A DNA stretch of 18,854 bases. Origin: UBA2882 sp964619485. Its GTDB lineage: Bacteria; Bacillota; Clostridia; Lachnospirales; Lachnospiraceae. The notes under the pieces are model-generated. The model saw only the letters and a list, made by a program, of their open reading frames with translations, did no database searches and was not told the origin of the DNA. Positions within the stretch are counted from its first letter, which is position 1. Each line of letters starts with the position of its first letter. Positions 6,567-14,444 of the stretch are shown in pieces. A program made the position numbers and the translations under genes. The stretch covers positions 1-18,854 of the forward strand of contig CAZUCI010000061.1 in the NCBI GenBank assembly GCA_964619485.1, in the 5' to 3' direction.

Positions 6567-7448
6567 ATGAGTTTTGTTTCATATTTGGTAAACGGAATCA
6601 GCCTGGGCAGCGTTTACGCATTGATTGCGCTGGGATATACCATGGTTTACGGAATAGCTAAAATGCTTAATTTTGCACATGGCGATGTTATTATGATTGG
6701 AGGCTATACTGTATTTGTGGCATTCTCACAGCTGGGAATGAATCCGATGGTCAGTATTCTGATTTCTGTAGTTGTATGTACTGTTCTGGGCGTTGTAATT
6801 GAGAGACTGGCATACAAACCTTTGAGAGGAGCGTCTCCTCTGGCTGTTTTGATTACAGCAATCGGTGTCAGCTATTTATTACAGAATCTTGCACTTCTTA
6901 TTTTTGGTGCTGATACCAAAGCATTTACCTCAGTGGTTGAATTACCGTCTTTATCCTTGTTTGGCGGAAAACTGATTATCTCAGATGAGACAATTGTAAC
7001 GATTCTTGCCTGCATCATTATTATGGTGGTATTGACATCCTTTATTAAATATACCAAGGCCGGAAGAGCAATGTTAGCCGTATCAGAGGATAAGGGTGCT
7101 GCACAGCTTATGGGAATTAATGTAAACGGAACCATTGCACTGACATTTGCAATTGGTTCAGCGCTTGCGGCGATTGCAGGTGTCCTTCTTTGCTCCGCAT
7201 ATCCTTCTCTGACACCATACACAGGTTCCATGCCTGGTATCAAGGCCTTTGTCGCTGCGGTATTTGGTGGTATTGGTTCCATTCCGGGAGCATTTATTGG
7301 TGGCATTTTGCTGGGTATTATTGAGAGTCTGAGTAAGGCTTATATTTCTTCCCAGCTGTCAGATGCAATTGTTTTTGGCGTGCTCATTATAGTTCTGCTT
7401 GTTCGTCCTACTGGTATTTTGGGAAAGAACATCCAGGAGAAAGTGTAG
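6567..7448 (+). CDS. livH: Branched-chain amino acid ABC transporter, permease LivH
   Basis: A 293-residue polytopic inner-membrane permease (BPD_transp_2 family, PF02653), one of the two channel subunits. The start ATG 6567 gives MSFVSYLVNGISLGSVYALI, the standard LivH opening, with a GGGAGAG ribosome site just upstream; in-frame starts at 6540 and 6555 are possible but have worse sites. The segment GYTMVYGIAKMLNFAHGD at about residues 28-45 is highly characteristic of LivH. Hydrophobic helices follow at about 45-70, 75-95, 100-125, 150-165, 190-220 and 235-290, with the cytoplasmic loop near residues 165-190 that contacts the ATPases in this family. It is followed directly by livM. Confidence 0.93.
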   Translation: MSFVSYLVNGISLGSVYALIALGYTMVYGIAKMLNFAHGDVIMIGGYTVFVAFSQLGMNPMVSILISVVVCTVLGVVIERLAYKPLRGASPLAVLITAIGVSYLLQNLALLIFGADTKAFTSVVELPSLSLFGGKLIISDETIVTILACIIIMVVLTSFIKYTKAGRAMLAVSEDKGAAQLMGINVNGTIALTFAIGSALAAIAGVLLCSAYPSLTPYTGSMPGIKAFVAAVFGGIGSIPGAFIGGILLGIIESLSKAYISSQLSDAIVFGVLIIVLLVRPTGILGKNIQEKV

Positions 7449-8570
7449 GTGGGCGAGATGAAAAAGATAAATTTGAAAAAAGAGACAAAAAGCAACATGA
7501 TAACCTACGCGATGGTTATTGCCGTATACATAATCGTAATGATCGCAGTAAGTGCAGGTGCAGTTTCCAATCTGCTTCAGGGACTTTTAGTTCCGATTTG
7601 TACCTATGTTATTTTGGCGCTTTCCTTAAATCTTACAGTCGGTATTTTGGGTGAGCTCAGTCTGGGGCATGCAGGATTTATGTGTATTGGTGCGTTTTCT
7701 TCTGCACTGTTTTCCATTTGTACCGAGGACATTATCACAGCAGGGCTGCTGCGTTTCATACTGGCAATTCTGGTCGGTGCTGTTTGTGCAGCATTTTTGG
7801 GATTCTTAATTGGTATCCCGGTTCTGCGTTTAAAGGGAGATTATCTTGCTATTGTAACGCTTGCTTTTGGTGAGATTATAAAGAATATTATCAACGCGTT
7901 ATATCTTGGGAAGGATGCCTCCGGCTTTCATATTTCGCTGAAGGATTCCATGTCACTTAATATGGACCCGGACGGAGTGATTTTAATCAAGGGCGCGCAG
8001 GGAATCACAGGAACCCCTCACGATTCCAGCTTTACGATGGGTGTTATTATGATTCTGATTACCCTGTTTGTTGTTTTAAACCTGGTTCATTCCAGAGCCG
8101 GCCGGGCAATCATGTCCATCCGTGATAATCGTATTGCGGCTGAGAGTATTGGAATTAATATTACAAAATATAAACTGATCGCATTCTCCATTTCAGCTTC
8201 CCTGGCAGGAATTGGCGGTGCCCTGTATGCACATAACTTAAATACTCTGACAGCATTACCCAAGAACTTTGGATATAACATGTCAATTCTGATTCTTGTA
8301 TTTGTAGTTCTTGGTGGCATTGGAAATATGAGAGGATCCATTATTTCGGCAGTGCTTCTTACGCTGCTCCCGGAGCTGCTGCGTGGACTTAACAATTACC
8401 GTATGCTGATTTATGCAATTGTCCTGATTGTGATGATGCTCTTCAACTGGAGTCCAAAGGCGAGAGAGTTTAAAGCAAAAATTTCTGCAAAGCTGCATCT
8501 GAATAAAAAGAAAGCAGCTGTGGAAGCTGTTACAAAAACAGAAGATGTATCCAAAGAAGGGGAGGCGTAA
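7449..8570 (+). CDS. livM: Branched-chain amino acid ABC transporter, permease LivM
   Basis: A roughly 370-residue permease, partner of LivH in the membrane channel. Two starts are plausible: GTG 7449, directly after the livH stop with AGGAGA (7435-7440) 8 bases upstream, or ATG 7458 with AGGTGG 5 bases upstream. They differ by three residues. The family motif LGELSLGHAGFMCIGAFSS lies at about residues 67-85, and the conserved RAGRAIMSIRDNRIAAESIGI loop near 217-237 is the ATPase-coupling region. Several helices alternate through to about residue 335. The C-terminal tail (after WSPKAREFK) is charged, cytoplasmic and variable. It abuts livH and ends three bases before livG, so the four genes are translationally close. 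Confidence 0.92.
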   Translation: MGEMKKINLKKETKSNMITYAMVIAVYIIVMIAVSAGAVSNLLQGLLVPICTYVILALSLNLTVGILGELSLGHAGFMCIGAFSSALFSICTEDIITAGLLRFILAILVGAVCAAFLGFLIGIPVLRLKGDYLAIVTLAFGEIIKNIINALYLGKDASGFHISLKDSMSLNMDPDGVILIKGAQGITGTPHDSSFTMGVIMILITLFVVLNLVHSRAGRAIMSIRDNRIAAESIGINITKYKLIAFSISASLAGIGGALYAHNLNTLTALPKNFGYNMSILILVFVVLGGIGNMRGSIISAVLLTLLPELLRGLNNYRMLIYAIVLIVMMLFNWSPKAREFKAKISAKLHLNKKKAAVEAVTKTEDVSKEGEA

Positions 8571-8573
8571 GAC

Positions 8574-9332
8574 ATGGCATTATTAGAAGTAAAGAACCTG
8601 GGCATTTCCTTTGGTGGACTTAGAGCTGTAAACTCATTTGATATCTCCATAGAAAAAGGTCAGCTCTATGGCCTCATAGGACCAAATGGAGCAGGAAAGA
8701 CAACAATTTTCAATCTTCTGACCGGTGTATATAAGCCGGATGAGGGTACGGTTTTACTGGATGGAAACAATATTACCGGAAAGAGCACCATCGAAATTTG
8801 TAAAGCTGGAATTGCCAGAACCTTTCAGAATATTCGTCTGTTCAAGGACATGTCGGTAATGGATAATGTAAAGGTAGCGCTTCACAATCATTACAAATAT
8901 TCCACATTGGAGGGAATTTTAAGACTTCCGAAGTACTTTAAGGTGGAAAAGGAGATGGACGCTGAGGCCATGAAGCTGTTAAAGGTCTTTGATCTGGATC
9001 AGTATGCAGAGTATCAGGCTGCAAATCTTCCTTATGGACAGCAGAGAAAGCTGGAAATAGCCCGTGCACTGGCCACAGAACCAAAACTGCTCCTCCTGGA
9101 CGAGCCGGCAGCCGGAATGAATCCAAATGAAACCAAAGAATTGATGGATACCATCCGCTTTGTCAGAGATAATTTTGATATGACGATTCTGTTGATTGAG
9201 CATGATATGAAGCTTGTATCCGGAATCTGTGAGAAACTGACAGTACTGAACTTTGGTCAGGTGCTGGCACAGGGCGAGACCTCAGAGGTACTCAATAACC
9301 ACGAAGTTATCACAGCATATTTAGGAGAGTAG
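8574..9332 (+). CDS. livG: Branched-chain amino acid ABC transporter, ATP-binding protein LivG
   Basis: A 252-residue ABC ATPase on the cytoplasmic face of the transporter. Walker A is GPNGAGKT (residues 36-43), the signature is LPYGQQRKLEIARAL (152-166, with the LPYGQ variant typical of LivG rather than LSGGQ), Walker B with catalytic Glu is KLLLLDE (171-177), and the switch His is H210 (LLIEHDM). The ARTFQNIRLF segment after residue 80 is the Q-loop region of this subfamily. The ATG at 8574 has a GGGGAGG ribosome site overlapping the livM 3' end. Length and motifs are normal. Confidence 0.95.
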   Translation: MALLEVKNLGISFGGLRAVNSFDISIEKGQLYGLIGPNGAGKTTIFNLLTGVYKPDEGTVLLDGNNITGKSTIEICKAGIARTFQNIRLFKDMSVMDNVKVALHNHYKYSTLEGILRLPKYFKVEKEMDAEAMKLLKVFDLDQYAEYQAANLPYGQQRKLEIARALATEPKLLLLDEPAAGMNPNETKELMDTIRFVRDNFDMTILLIEHDMKLVSGICEKLTVLNFGQVLAQGETSEVLNNHEVITAYLGE

Positions 9333-9344
9333 GAGGTCATAGCC

Positions 9345-10038
9345 ATGGCAATGTTAGAGGTAAAGGATCTGCATGTTCATTATGGGGTAATTGAAGCCAT
9401 AAAGGGCATCAGCTTTGAAGTAAATAAAGGGGAAGTCATTGCACTGATTGGGGCAAATGGAGCAGGTAAAACCACGACCTTACATACCATCACCGGTCTG
9501 ATTAAGCCATCAGCAGGAACGGTTGTATTTGAAGGACAGGNNNNNNNNNNTTGTATCACTTGGAATGGCTCATGTTCCGGAGGGAAGACGTGTTTTTGCG
9601 GAGCTTTCTGTTTATGAAAATCTTTTGATGGGAGCATATACCAGGAAGGACAAGGAAGAAATTCAGGAGTCTCTGTCCATGGTCTATGATCGTTTTCCAA
9701 GACTTTTGGAGAGAAAAAATCAGATGGCGGGCACCCTGTCCGGTGGTGAGCAGCAGATGCTGGCCATGGGACGTGCATTGATGAGTAAACCAAGTATTAT
9801 CGTAATGGATGAACCATCCATGGGATTATCACCAATTTTTGTTAATGAAATTTTTGACATCATTCAGAAGGTCAGCGAGGCAGGAACTACGGTTCTTCTG
9901 GTAGAGCAGAATGCAAAAAAGGCATTGTCAATTGCAGACCGTGCTTATGTTTTGGAAACAGGAAAGATTGTTCTGGAGGGAAAAGCGGATGTCCTTATGA
10001 ACGATGATTCCATCAAGAAAGCTTATCTTGGAGAATAA
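9345..10038 (+). CDS. livF: Branched-chain amino acid ABC transporter, ATP-binding protein LivF (interrupted by an assembly gap)
   Basis: The second ABC ATPase of the liv system. The start ATG 9345 has AGGAGG (9331-9336) 8 bases upstream. Before the gap there are 65 residues with Walker A GANGAGKT (36-43), ending VVFEGQ. After the gap the protein resumes in a different frame with VSLGMAHVPEGRRVF, then the signature TLSGGEQQMLAMGRAL, Walker B IIVMDE, the switch His position replaced by Gln in LLVEQNA (normal for LivF), and the family ending KKAYLGE. The ten N (9541-9550) break the frame, but comparison with known LivF suggests about 10 residues are missing here, close to 27 bases. The true gap length would then be a multiple of three and the gene intact, about 236 residues. 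I regard the break as an artefact. Confidence 0.9.
9541..9550. other. Run of ten N (assembly gap) inside livF
   Basis: Ten undetermined bases. The reading frame before the gap and the one after it do not match if the gap is exactly 10, so the run is probably a fixed-size placeholder at a contig join. Confidence 0.95.
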
Positions 10039-10080
10039 TGAAAAGCCCTTGGGCAATACATTTTTGTGGAGGAAAAAGGT

Positions 10081-10713
10081 ATGCAGAAAGTAATTATTAC
10101 CATTGCAAGACAGTACGGAAGTGGTGGAAAGACAGTTGGAAAGGCTCTGGCCAAGAATCTGAATATTAATTGCTACGACAGAGAGCTGATGAGAATGGCT
10201 TCGGATGAAAGTGGAATCGCAGAGAGCATGTTCGGCCAGGTGGATGAGAGACTGAAAAACAGTCCCCTTTTGAAAATCACCAAAAATATTTACCAGGGAC
10301 AGCTGATTCCCCCGGAGAGCGATGATTTTACATCCAACGATAACCTGTTCAACTATCAGGCAAAAATAATCAAGCAGCTGGCAGAGGATGAGTCATGCGT
10401 TATCATCGGAAGATGTGCTGATTATATTTTGAAAGAAAGAACCGATGTGGTCAGTGTCTTTGTTCATGCACCTCATGACTATTGTATGATTCGGGCAAAG
10501 GAGCGCCTTGGCTATCCTGATAAGGAAGTGGAAAAATATATTGCAAAAACAGATAAATATCGTGGAGATTACTATAAGTATCATACGGGAAATTCCTGGA
10601 ATGATGCACGTAATTATGATTTGTGCCTGGACAGCTCCAAATTGACAGATGAGCAGATTATTGAAGTGATCAAGGGATATATCCGCGTGCGTTTCGGTAC
10701 AGATGCAATCTGA
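10081..10713 (+). CDS. Cytidylate-kinase-like family protein
   Basis: A 210-residue P-loop protein of the cytidylate-kinase-like family (PF13189). The start ATG 10081 is preferred because GGAGG (10068-10072) lies 8 bases upstream; a GTG at 10066 has no ribosome site. The N terminus IITIARQYGSGGKTVGKALA contains the phosphate-binding loop (residues 13-18, GSGGKT), followed by YDRELM near residue 32-37. The middle has CVIIGRCADYIL at about 105-116 and VSVFVHAP, the usual second half of the fold. Members resemble CMP kinase but lack full conservation of its nucleotide-monophosphate site, and their substrate is unknown. The gene starts 42 bases after livF, without a clear terminator between, so it is probably co-transcribed with the transporter; any functional link is unproved. 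Confidence 0.85.
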   Translation: MQKVIITIARQYGSGGKTVGKALAKNLNINCYDRELMRMASDESGIAESMFGQVDERLKNSPLLKITKNIYQGQLIPPESDDFTSNDNLFNYQAKIIKQLAEDESCVIIGRCADYILKERTDVVSVFVHAPHDYCMIRAKERLGYPDKEVEKYIAKTDKYRGDYYKYHTGNSWNDARNYDLCLDSSKLTDEQIIEVIKGYIRVRFGTDAI

Positions 10714-10727
10714 TTCTAAAAAAGGAT

Positions 10728-10761
10728 AAAAAAGCAGAATATATTTTGTTCTGCTTTTTTT
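10728..10761 (+). terminator. Rho-independent terminator of the liv operon
   Basis: AAAAAAGCAGAA (10728-10739) and TTCTGCTTTTTT (10749-10760) are perfect complements around a 9-base loop, and the T-run continues to 10761. This closes the liv / cytidylate-kinase-like transcription unit. Because of the A/T flanks it could also work in the opposite direction. Confidence 0.92.
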
Positions 10762-10818
10762 ATGCATAAAATGTGTCTGGATTTATTATGATAGTAATAA
10801 AAACGGATAGAAAATAAA

Positions 10819-11994
10819 ATGAAAAAAATCTGGATTCTTTTTTTGACCTTCTGCATTTTATTTCAGGTATTATGTATTCCCGTAAGGGCAGAGGAGGCAC
10901 AACCACAACAGCTGTCTGTGTCTGCCCCTTCGGCGGTTCTGATTGAGGCTTCTACGGGCAGCGTTATATATGAGAAGGACGCGGACATTCCGAGAAAACC
11001 GGCAAGCATAACCAAAATTATGACCCTGCTTTTAATCTTTGAAGCACTGGAAAGTGGACAGATTCATTTGGAGGATCAGGTAATAACCAGCGCCCACGCC
11101 AAATCCATGGGTGGTTCACAGGTATTTCTTGAGGAGGGGGAGATACAGACGGCAGAGACTCTGATTAAGTGTATTGTCGTTGCCAGCGGAAATGATGCGG
11201 CTGTGGCCATGGCAGAGTATGTAGGTGGAAGCGAGGAGGCATTTGTTGCCCTTATGAATGAGAAGGCACAGGAGCTACATATGGTAAACACACATTTTGA
11301 AGACTGCTGTGGTCTGACAGATTCAGAAAATCATGTTACCAGTGCAAGGGATGTGGCCATTATGTCCAGGGAGCTGATATCAAGGTATCCTCAGATTTTT
11401 AATTACACAAAAATCTGGATGGAGGATATCACACATACAACCGCCAAGGGAAGCAGCACCTTTACGCTTTCGAGTACAAATAAGCTGCTAAAGCAGTATC
11501 CTTATACAACCGGTTTGAAAACCGGCTCCACCAGTTCGGCCAAATTTTGTCTCTCTGCCACCGCCAGTAAGGATGGGATTGATCTCATTGCTGTTGTGAT
11601 GGCAGCACCGGATCCAAAGTGTCGATTTGCAGATGCGGTGACGCTGTTAAATTATGGCTTTGCTGTCAGCCAGATTTACAGAGACGACAAGCAGAAGGAT
11701 TTATCACCGATAGAAGTTCATGGCGGCATTCAGGACACCTGCGAGCTTTTATATGATAAGCAGTTTCAATATCTGGATGTGACAGGGGCAGACTTATCCA
11801 AGATCACCAAGGAAATTAAAACTGCGGAGGAAGTGGAAGCACCAGTACACGCAGGGGATAAAGCCGGGGAGGCGTTGTATTTCCTTGATGGACAGAAAAT
11901 TGGGAGTGTGGATATTTTATTTGCCGGGGATGTACGAAGAGCATATTATAAGGACTATGTCAATAAGGTGCTTGATATATATCTTTTTGACTGA
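10819..11994 (+). CDS. D-alanyl-D-alanine carboxypeptidase (penicillin-binding protein 5/6 family), first copy
   Basis: A 391-residue low-molecular-weight penicillin-binding protein (Peptidase S11), which trims the terminal D-Ala from peptidoglycan stem peptides outside the cell. The N-terminal signal peptide has MKK then a hydrophobic run, with probable cleavage near VRA-EEA (residue 24). The three catalytic motifs are intact: SITK (S63-K66, the nucleophile Ser63), SGN (S123-N125) and KTG (K234-G236). The C-terminal part (about 290-391) is the beta-rich PBP5_C-type domain ending DIYLFD; no strongly amphipathic anchor is evident. The ribosome site is weak (GGATAG about 10 bases upstream), and a TATGAT at 10787-10792 may be its -10 box. 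A paralogue lies at 14445-15650. DacF-like is likely, but I do not assign a gene symbol. Confidence 0.88.
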   Translation: MKKIWILFLTFCILFQVLCIPVRAEEAQPQQLSVSAPSAVLIEASTGSVIYEKDADIPRKPASITKIMTLLLIFEALESGQIHLEDQVITSAHAKSMGGSQVFLEEGEIQTAETLIKCIVVASGNDAAVAMAEYVGGSEEAFVALMNEKAQELHMVNTHFEDCCGLTDSENHVTSARDVAIMSRELISRYPQIFNYTKIWMEDITHTTAKGSSTFTLSSTNKLLKQYPYTTGLKTGSTSSAKFCLSATASKDGIDLIAVVMAAPDPKCRFADAVTLLNYGFAVSQIYRDDKQKDLSPIEVHGGIQDTCELLYDKQFQYLDVTGADLSKITKEIKTAEEVEAPVHAGDKAGEALYFLDGQKIGSVDILFAGDVRRAYYKDYVNKVLDIYLFD

Positions 11995-12015
11995 CTTTTC
12001 ATATCATGCTATACT
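11987..12015 (+). promoter_or_regulatory. Sigma-A promoter of the metallophosphoesterase gene
   Basis: TTGACT (11987-11992), 17 bases, TATACT (12010-12015), with TG one base before the -10 box (extended). The -35 box overlaps the carboxypeptidase stop codon. Start near 12022 gives a leader of about 89 bases that is A-rich and carries a chain of tiny reading frames. Confidence 0.8.
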
Positions 12016-12110
12016 TGGAAAATCAGAAAATGAAAGAACAGAAGAATAGATGAACAGAAAATCAGATATAAAAAGCAATATATGAGTAATACAAAGAGTG
12101 AGGAAAAACC

Positions 12111-12992
12111 ATGGAATATATGGACATTATCTGGCTGATCCTGCTTCTACTTGTGGCGGTGACAACAGGCATTGTAATTGCAGATACCAATCGTTTTGTA
12201 AAGAGAGAATACAGCCTTTTTACCGACAAAACGCGCCGGGATTACAAAATCTGCATGCTTTCCGACTTACATGGAAAAAGCTTTGGAAAGGACAATGAGA
12301 GACTGATTCGGGCAATTGATGAAGAAAAGCCGGATTATATCATGATTGCCGGCGATATGCTCACTGCAAAACCGGAACAGGATTTTTCGACAGCGGTGCA
12401 TCTGGTTAAGGAGCTGGCGAAGCGTTACAGAATCTATTATGGAAGCGGAAATCATGAGTATCGAATGAGTGTTTATCCGGAAAAATATGGTGATATGTCA
12501 GAACGGTTTGAAAAAGCGATTGAAGACCCCGAAATCATTCGCCTTCACAATGAAAAGGCTGAAATAGCAGAAGGTGGAATAGTAGTTTACGGATTGGAAA
12601 TTGGACGGGAATACTACAGAAAGATGCATGCTCCAAAGATGGATGGAAAATATGTGGAGCAGTGCATAGGATCCTGCGATGAAAAAAAATATAACATTCT
12701 TCTTGCACATAATCCGGATTATCTGGATGCCTATGCCTCTTTTGGGGCAGATCTGGTGCTGTCCGGTCATGTGCATGGAGGAATAGCAAATTTACCATTC
12801 CTTGGAGGAGTGATTTCACCAAAGCTTCGATTATTTCCGCATTTCGATGGTGGAAGATTTGAAAAGGAGCGGACAACCATGATACTTGGAAGGGGACTTG
12901 GAACACATACCATTCCTGTTCGTTTTCTTAATCCAGGGGAACTGGTTATCCTTCATTTAAAGACAATAAAAAATAAAAAAGTCAATATGTAG
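12111..12992 (+). CDS. Membrane-anchored metallophosphoesterase (YkuE/YaeI-like)
   Basis: A 293-residue calcineurin-like metallophosphoesterase (PF00149) with one N-terminal membrane helix (residues about 5-24), so the catalytic domain lies at the membrane. The full metal-binding set is present: D52 and H54 (SDLHG), D82 (AGDM), N114 and H115 (GSGNHE), H200 (LAHNPD), H220 and H222 (SGHVHGG). This arrangement matches the YkuE/YaeI group, some members of which hydrolyse UDP-diacylglucosamine or other phosphodiesters; the substrate here cannot be read from sequence. The ATG 12111 is preceded by GTGAGGA about 6-12 bases upstream. It has its own promoter and is followed by the scpA promoter, with no obvious terminator between. 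The charged C terminus (KTIKNKKVNM) is unremarkable. Confidence 0.88.
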   Translation: MEYMDIIWLILLLLVAVTTGIVIADTNRFVKREYSLFTDKTRRDYKICMLSDLHGKSFGKDNERLIRAIDEEKPDYIMIAGDMLTAKPEQDFSTAVHLVKELAKRYRIYYGSGNHEYRMSVYPEKYGDMSERFEKAIEDPEIIRLHNEKAEIAEGGIVVYGLEIGREYYRKMHAPKMDGKYVEQCIGSCDEKKYNILLAHNPDYLDAYASFGADLVLSGHVHGGIANLPFLGGVISPKLRLFPHFDGGRFEKERTTMILGRGLGTHTIPVRFLNPGELVILHLKTIKNKKVNM

Positions 12993-12999
12993 TACCCTC

Positions 13000-13028
13000 T
13001 TGCAATTAAACCCAAGATATAGTATTAT
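13000..13028 (+). promoter_or_regulatory. Promoter of scpAB
   Basis: TTGCAA (13000-13005), 17 bases, TATTAT (13023-13028). Start near 13035 gives a leader of about 45 bases to the scpA ATG. Confidence 0.7.
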
Positions 13029-13079
13029 TGAAAAGCATTAGAAAATGAATGTGTGAATCAGTGATGAAGGAGTAAAACA

Positions 13080-13829
13080 ATGTCTTTAGAGGTTAAATTG
13101 CAGGTTTTTGAAGGTCCACTGGATCTTTTATTACATTTAATTGAAAAGAATAAAGTTGATATCTATGACATTCCTATTGTTACCATTACGGAGCAGTATC
13201 TTGATTACATCAGACAGATGGAAAACAGAGATATGAATGTTATGAGTGAGTTTCTTGTTATGGCGGCTACGTTGGTTGACATAAAATGCAGAATGCTCCT
13301 TCCAAGAGAAGTAAACGAGGACGGCGAGGAGGAAGACCCAAGAGCAGAACTGGTTGAAAAGCTGTTGGAATACAAGATGTTTAAATATATGTCTTTTGAA
13401 CTGAAGGACAGGCAGCTGGATGCAGAAAAGGTCTGGTTTAAGCCGATGACTCTTCCTCGGGAAATTAAAGAATATACACAGCCTGTTGATTATGATGCAT
13501 TAATTGGAGACATCAATCTGTCCGGATTACAGCAGATTTTTCAATCCGTTATGAAAAAACAGGTTGATAAAATTGACCCGATTCGTTCCACCTTTGGTAA
13601 GATAAAAAAAGACGAAGTGGATATGGATGCCAAGATGGATTACGTGGAAAATTATATTTTACTGCAGAGAAACTGCAGCTTCCGCAGCCTTTTGGAAAAA
13701 CAGGGATCTAAGGTTGAGATTATTGTAACATTTCTGGTTGTTTTGGAATTGATGAAGGTTGGTAAAATTTCCATTACACAGGAAAAGACCTTTGATGATA
13801 TTTATATTTGTGCGAGGGAGGCCGCTTAA
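13080..13829 (+). CDS. scpA: Segregation and condensation protein A
   Basis: A 249-residue kleisin that bridges the SMC heads and recruits ScpB for chromosome condensation and segregation. The N-terminal SMC-neck-binding part is characteristic: VFEGPLDLLLHLIEKNKVDIYDIPI at residues about 9-33, followed by EFLVMAATLVDIKCRMLLP near 60-78. An acidic patch (EVNEDGEEEDPRAELVEKLLEYKMFK) precedes the variable linker. The C-terminal winged-helix part (about 185-249) contains VTFLVVLELMKVGKISITQEKTFDDI, typical of ScpA. The start ATG has AAGGAG (13067-13072) 7 bases upstream. Its stop codon is directly followed by the scpB start, so the two are translationally linked. Length and motifs are normal. Confidence 0.95.
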   Translation: MSLEVKLQVFEGPLDLLLHLIEKNKVDIYDIPIVTITEQYLDYIRQMENRDMNVMSEFLVMAATLVDIKCRMLLPREVNEDGEEEDPRAELVEKLLEYKMFKYMSFELKDRQLDAEKVWFKPMTLPREIKEYTQPVDYDALIGDINLSGLQQIFQSVMKKQVDKIDPIRSTFGKIKKDEVDMDAKMDYVENYILLQRNCSFRSLLEKQGSKVEIIVTFLVVLELMKVGKISITQEKTFDDIYICAREAA

Positions 13830-14399
13830 ATGGAAAAAGAAAAGATGAAGGCAGTAGTTGAGTCTGTCCTTTTTACCATGGGCGATTCTGTGAGTATTAA
13901 CAGCCTGGCGGAGGTTTTGGAGGTGAAACCAAAGGAGATAAAGGCGCTGCTTGCAGAGATGAAAGAGGAATATGATGCTTCAGACAGAGGCATTACCATA
14001 ACGGAGCTGGATGATTCCTATCAGATGTGTTCCAAACCGGAAATGTATGAGTACCTGATTAAGGTAGCTACAACACCAAAAAGATTTACATTGACGGATT
14101 CCCTGCTGGAGACGCTGTCAATTATAGCCTATAAACAGCCGGTGACAAAATCGGAAATTGACAAGATTAGAGGAGTAAGCTGCGATCACGCGGTGAATCG
14201 CCTGGTTGAATATGATTTAATCATGGAGGTTGGAAGGCTGGATGCACCAGGAAGGCCGTTGCTTTTTGGAACAACAGAGCAGTTTCTCAGAAGCTTTGGA
14301 GTGACAAGCATTGAAGAGCTTCCACAGCTGAACACAGACCGCATGGAAGAGTTCAGACATCAGGCGGAGGAAGAGGTTCAATTAAAATTGGATATTTAG
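13830..14399 (+). CDS. scpB: Segregation and condensation protein B
   Basis: A 189-residue ScpB, the dimeric winged-helix partner of ScpA in the SMC complex. Two winged-helix units are visible: residues about 1-85 (VVESVLFTMGDSVSINSLAEVL and the beta-strand segment GITITELDDSYQMCSKPEMYEYL) and about 90-165 (LSIIAYKQPVTKSEIDKIRGV, and VGRLDAPGRPLLFGTT). These are near-invariant features of the family. The ATG follows the scpA stop without a gap, and the ribosome site GGGAGG (13815-13820) lies inside the scpA 3' end. The C-terminal tail is short and acidic. This order of scpA, scpB and a carboxypeptidase gene is also seen in Bacillus-type genomes. Confidence 0.95.
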   Translation: MEKEKMKAVVESVLFTMGDSVSINSLAEVLEVKPKEIKALLAEMKEEYDASDRGITITELDDSYQMCSKPEMYEYLIKVATTPKRFTLTDSLLETLSIIAYKQPVTKSEIDKIRGVSCDHAVNRLVEYDLIMEVGRLDAPGRPLLFGTTEQFLRSFGVTSIEELPQLNTDRMEEFRHQAEEEVQLKLDI

Positions 14400-14444
14400 T
14401 ACATAAGCAGAATATACTGATAAAAAAGTCAGAGGTATTTGTTC

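Noticed and set aside
9345..9617. livF as a frameshifted pseudogene
   Set aside because: The frame change falls exactly on the run of N, and motifs on both sides are intact, so a placeholder gap explains it better.
3947..14415. Shared GCAGAATAT in the spacers after alaS, after the kinase gene and after scpB as a dispersed repeat
   Set aside because: Only 9 bases are shared, the flanks differ, and the copy near 10733 is simply the arm of a terminator; chance is sufficient.
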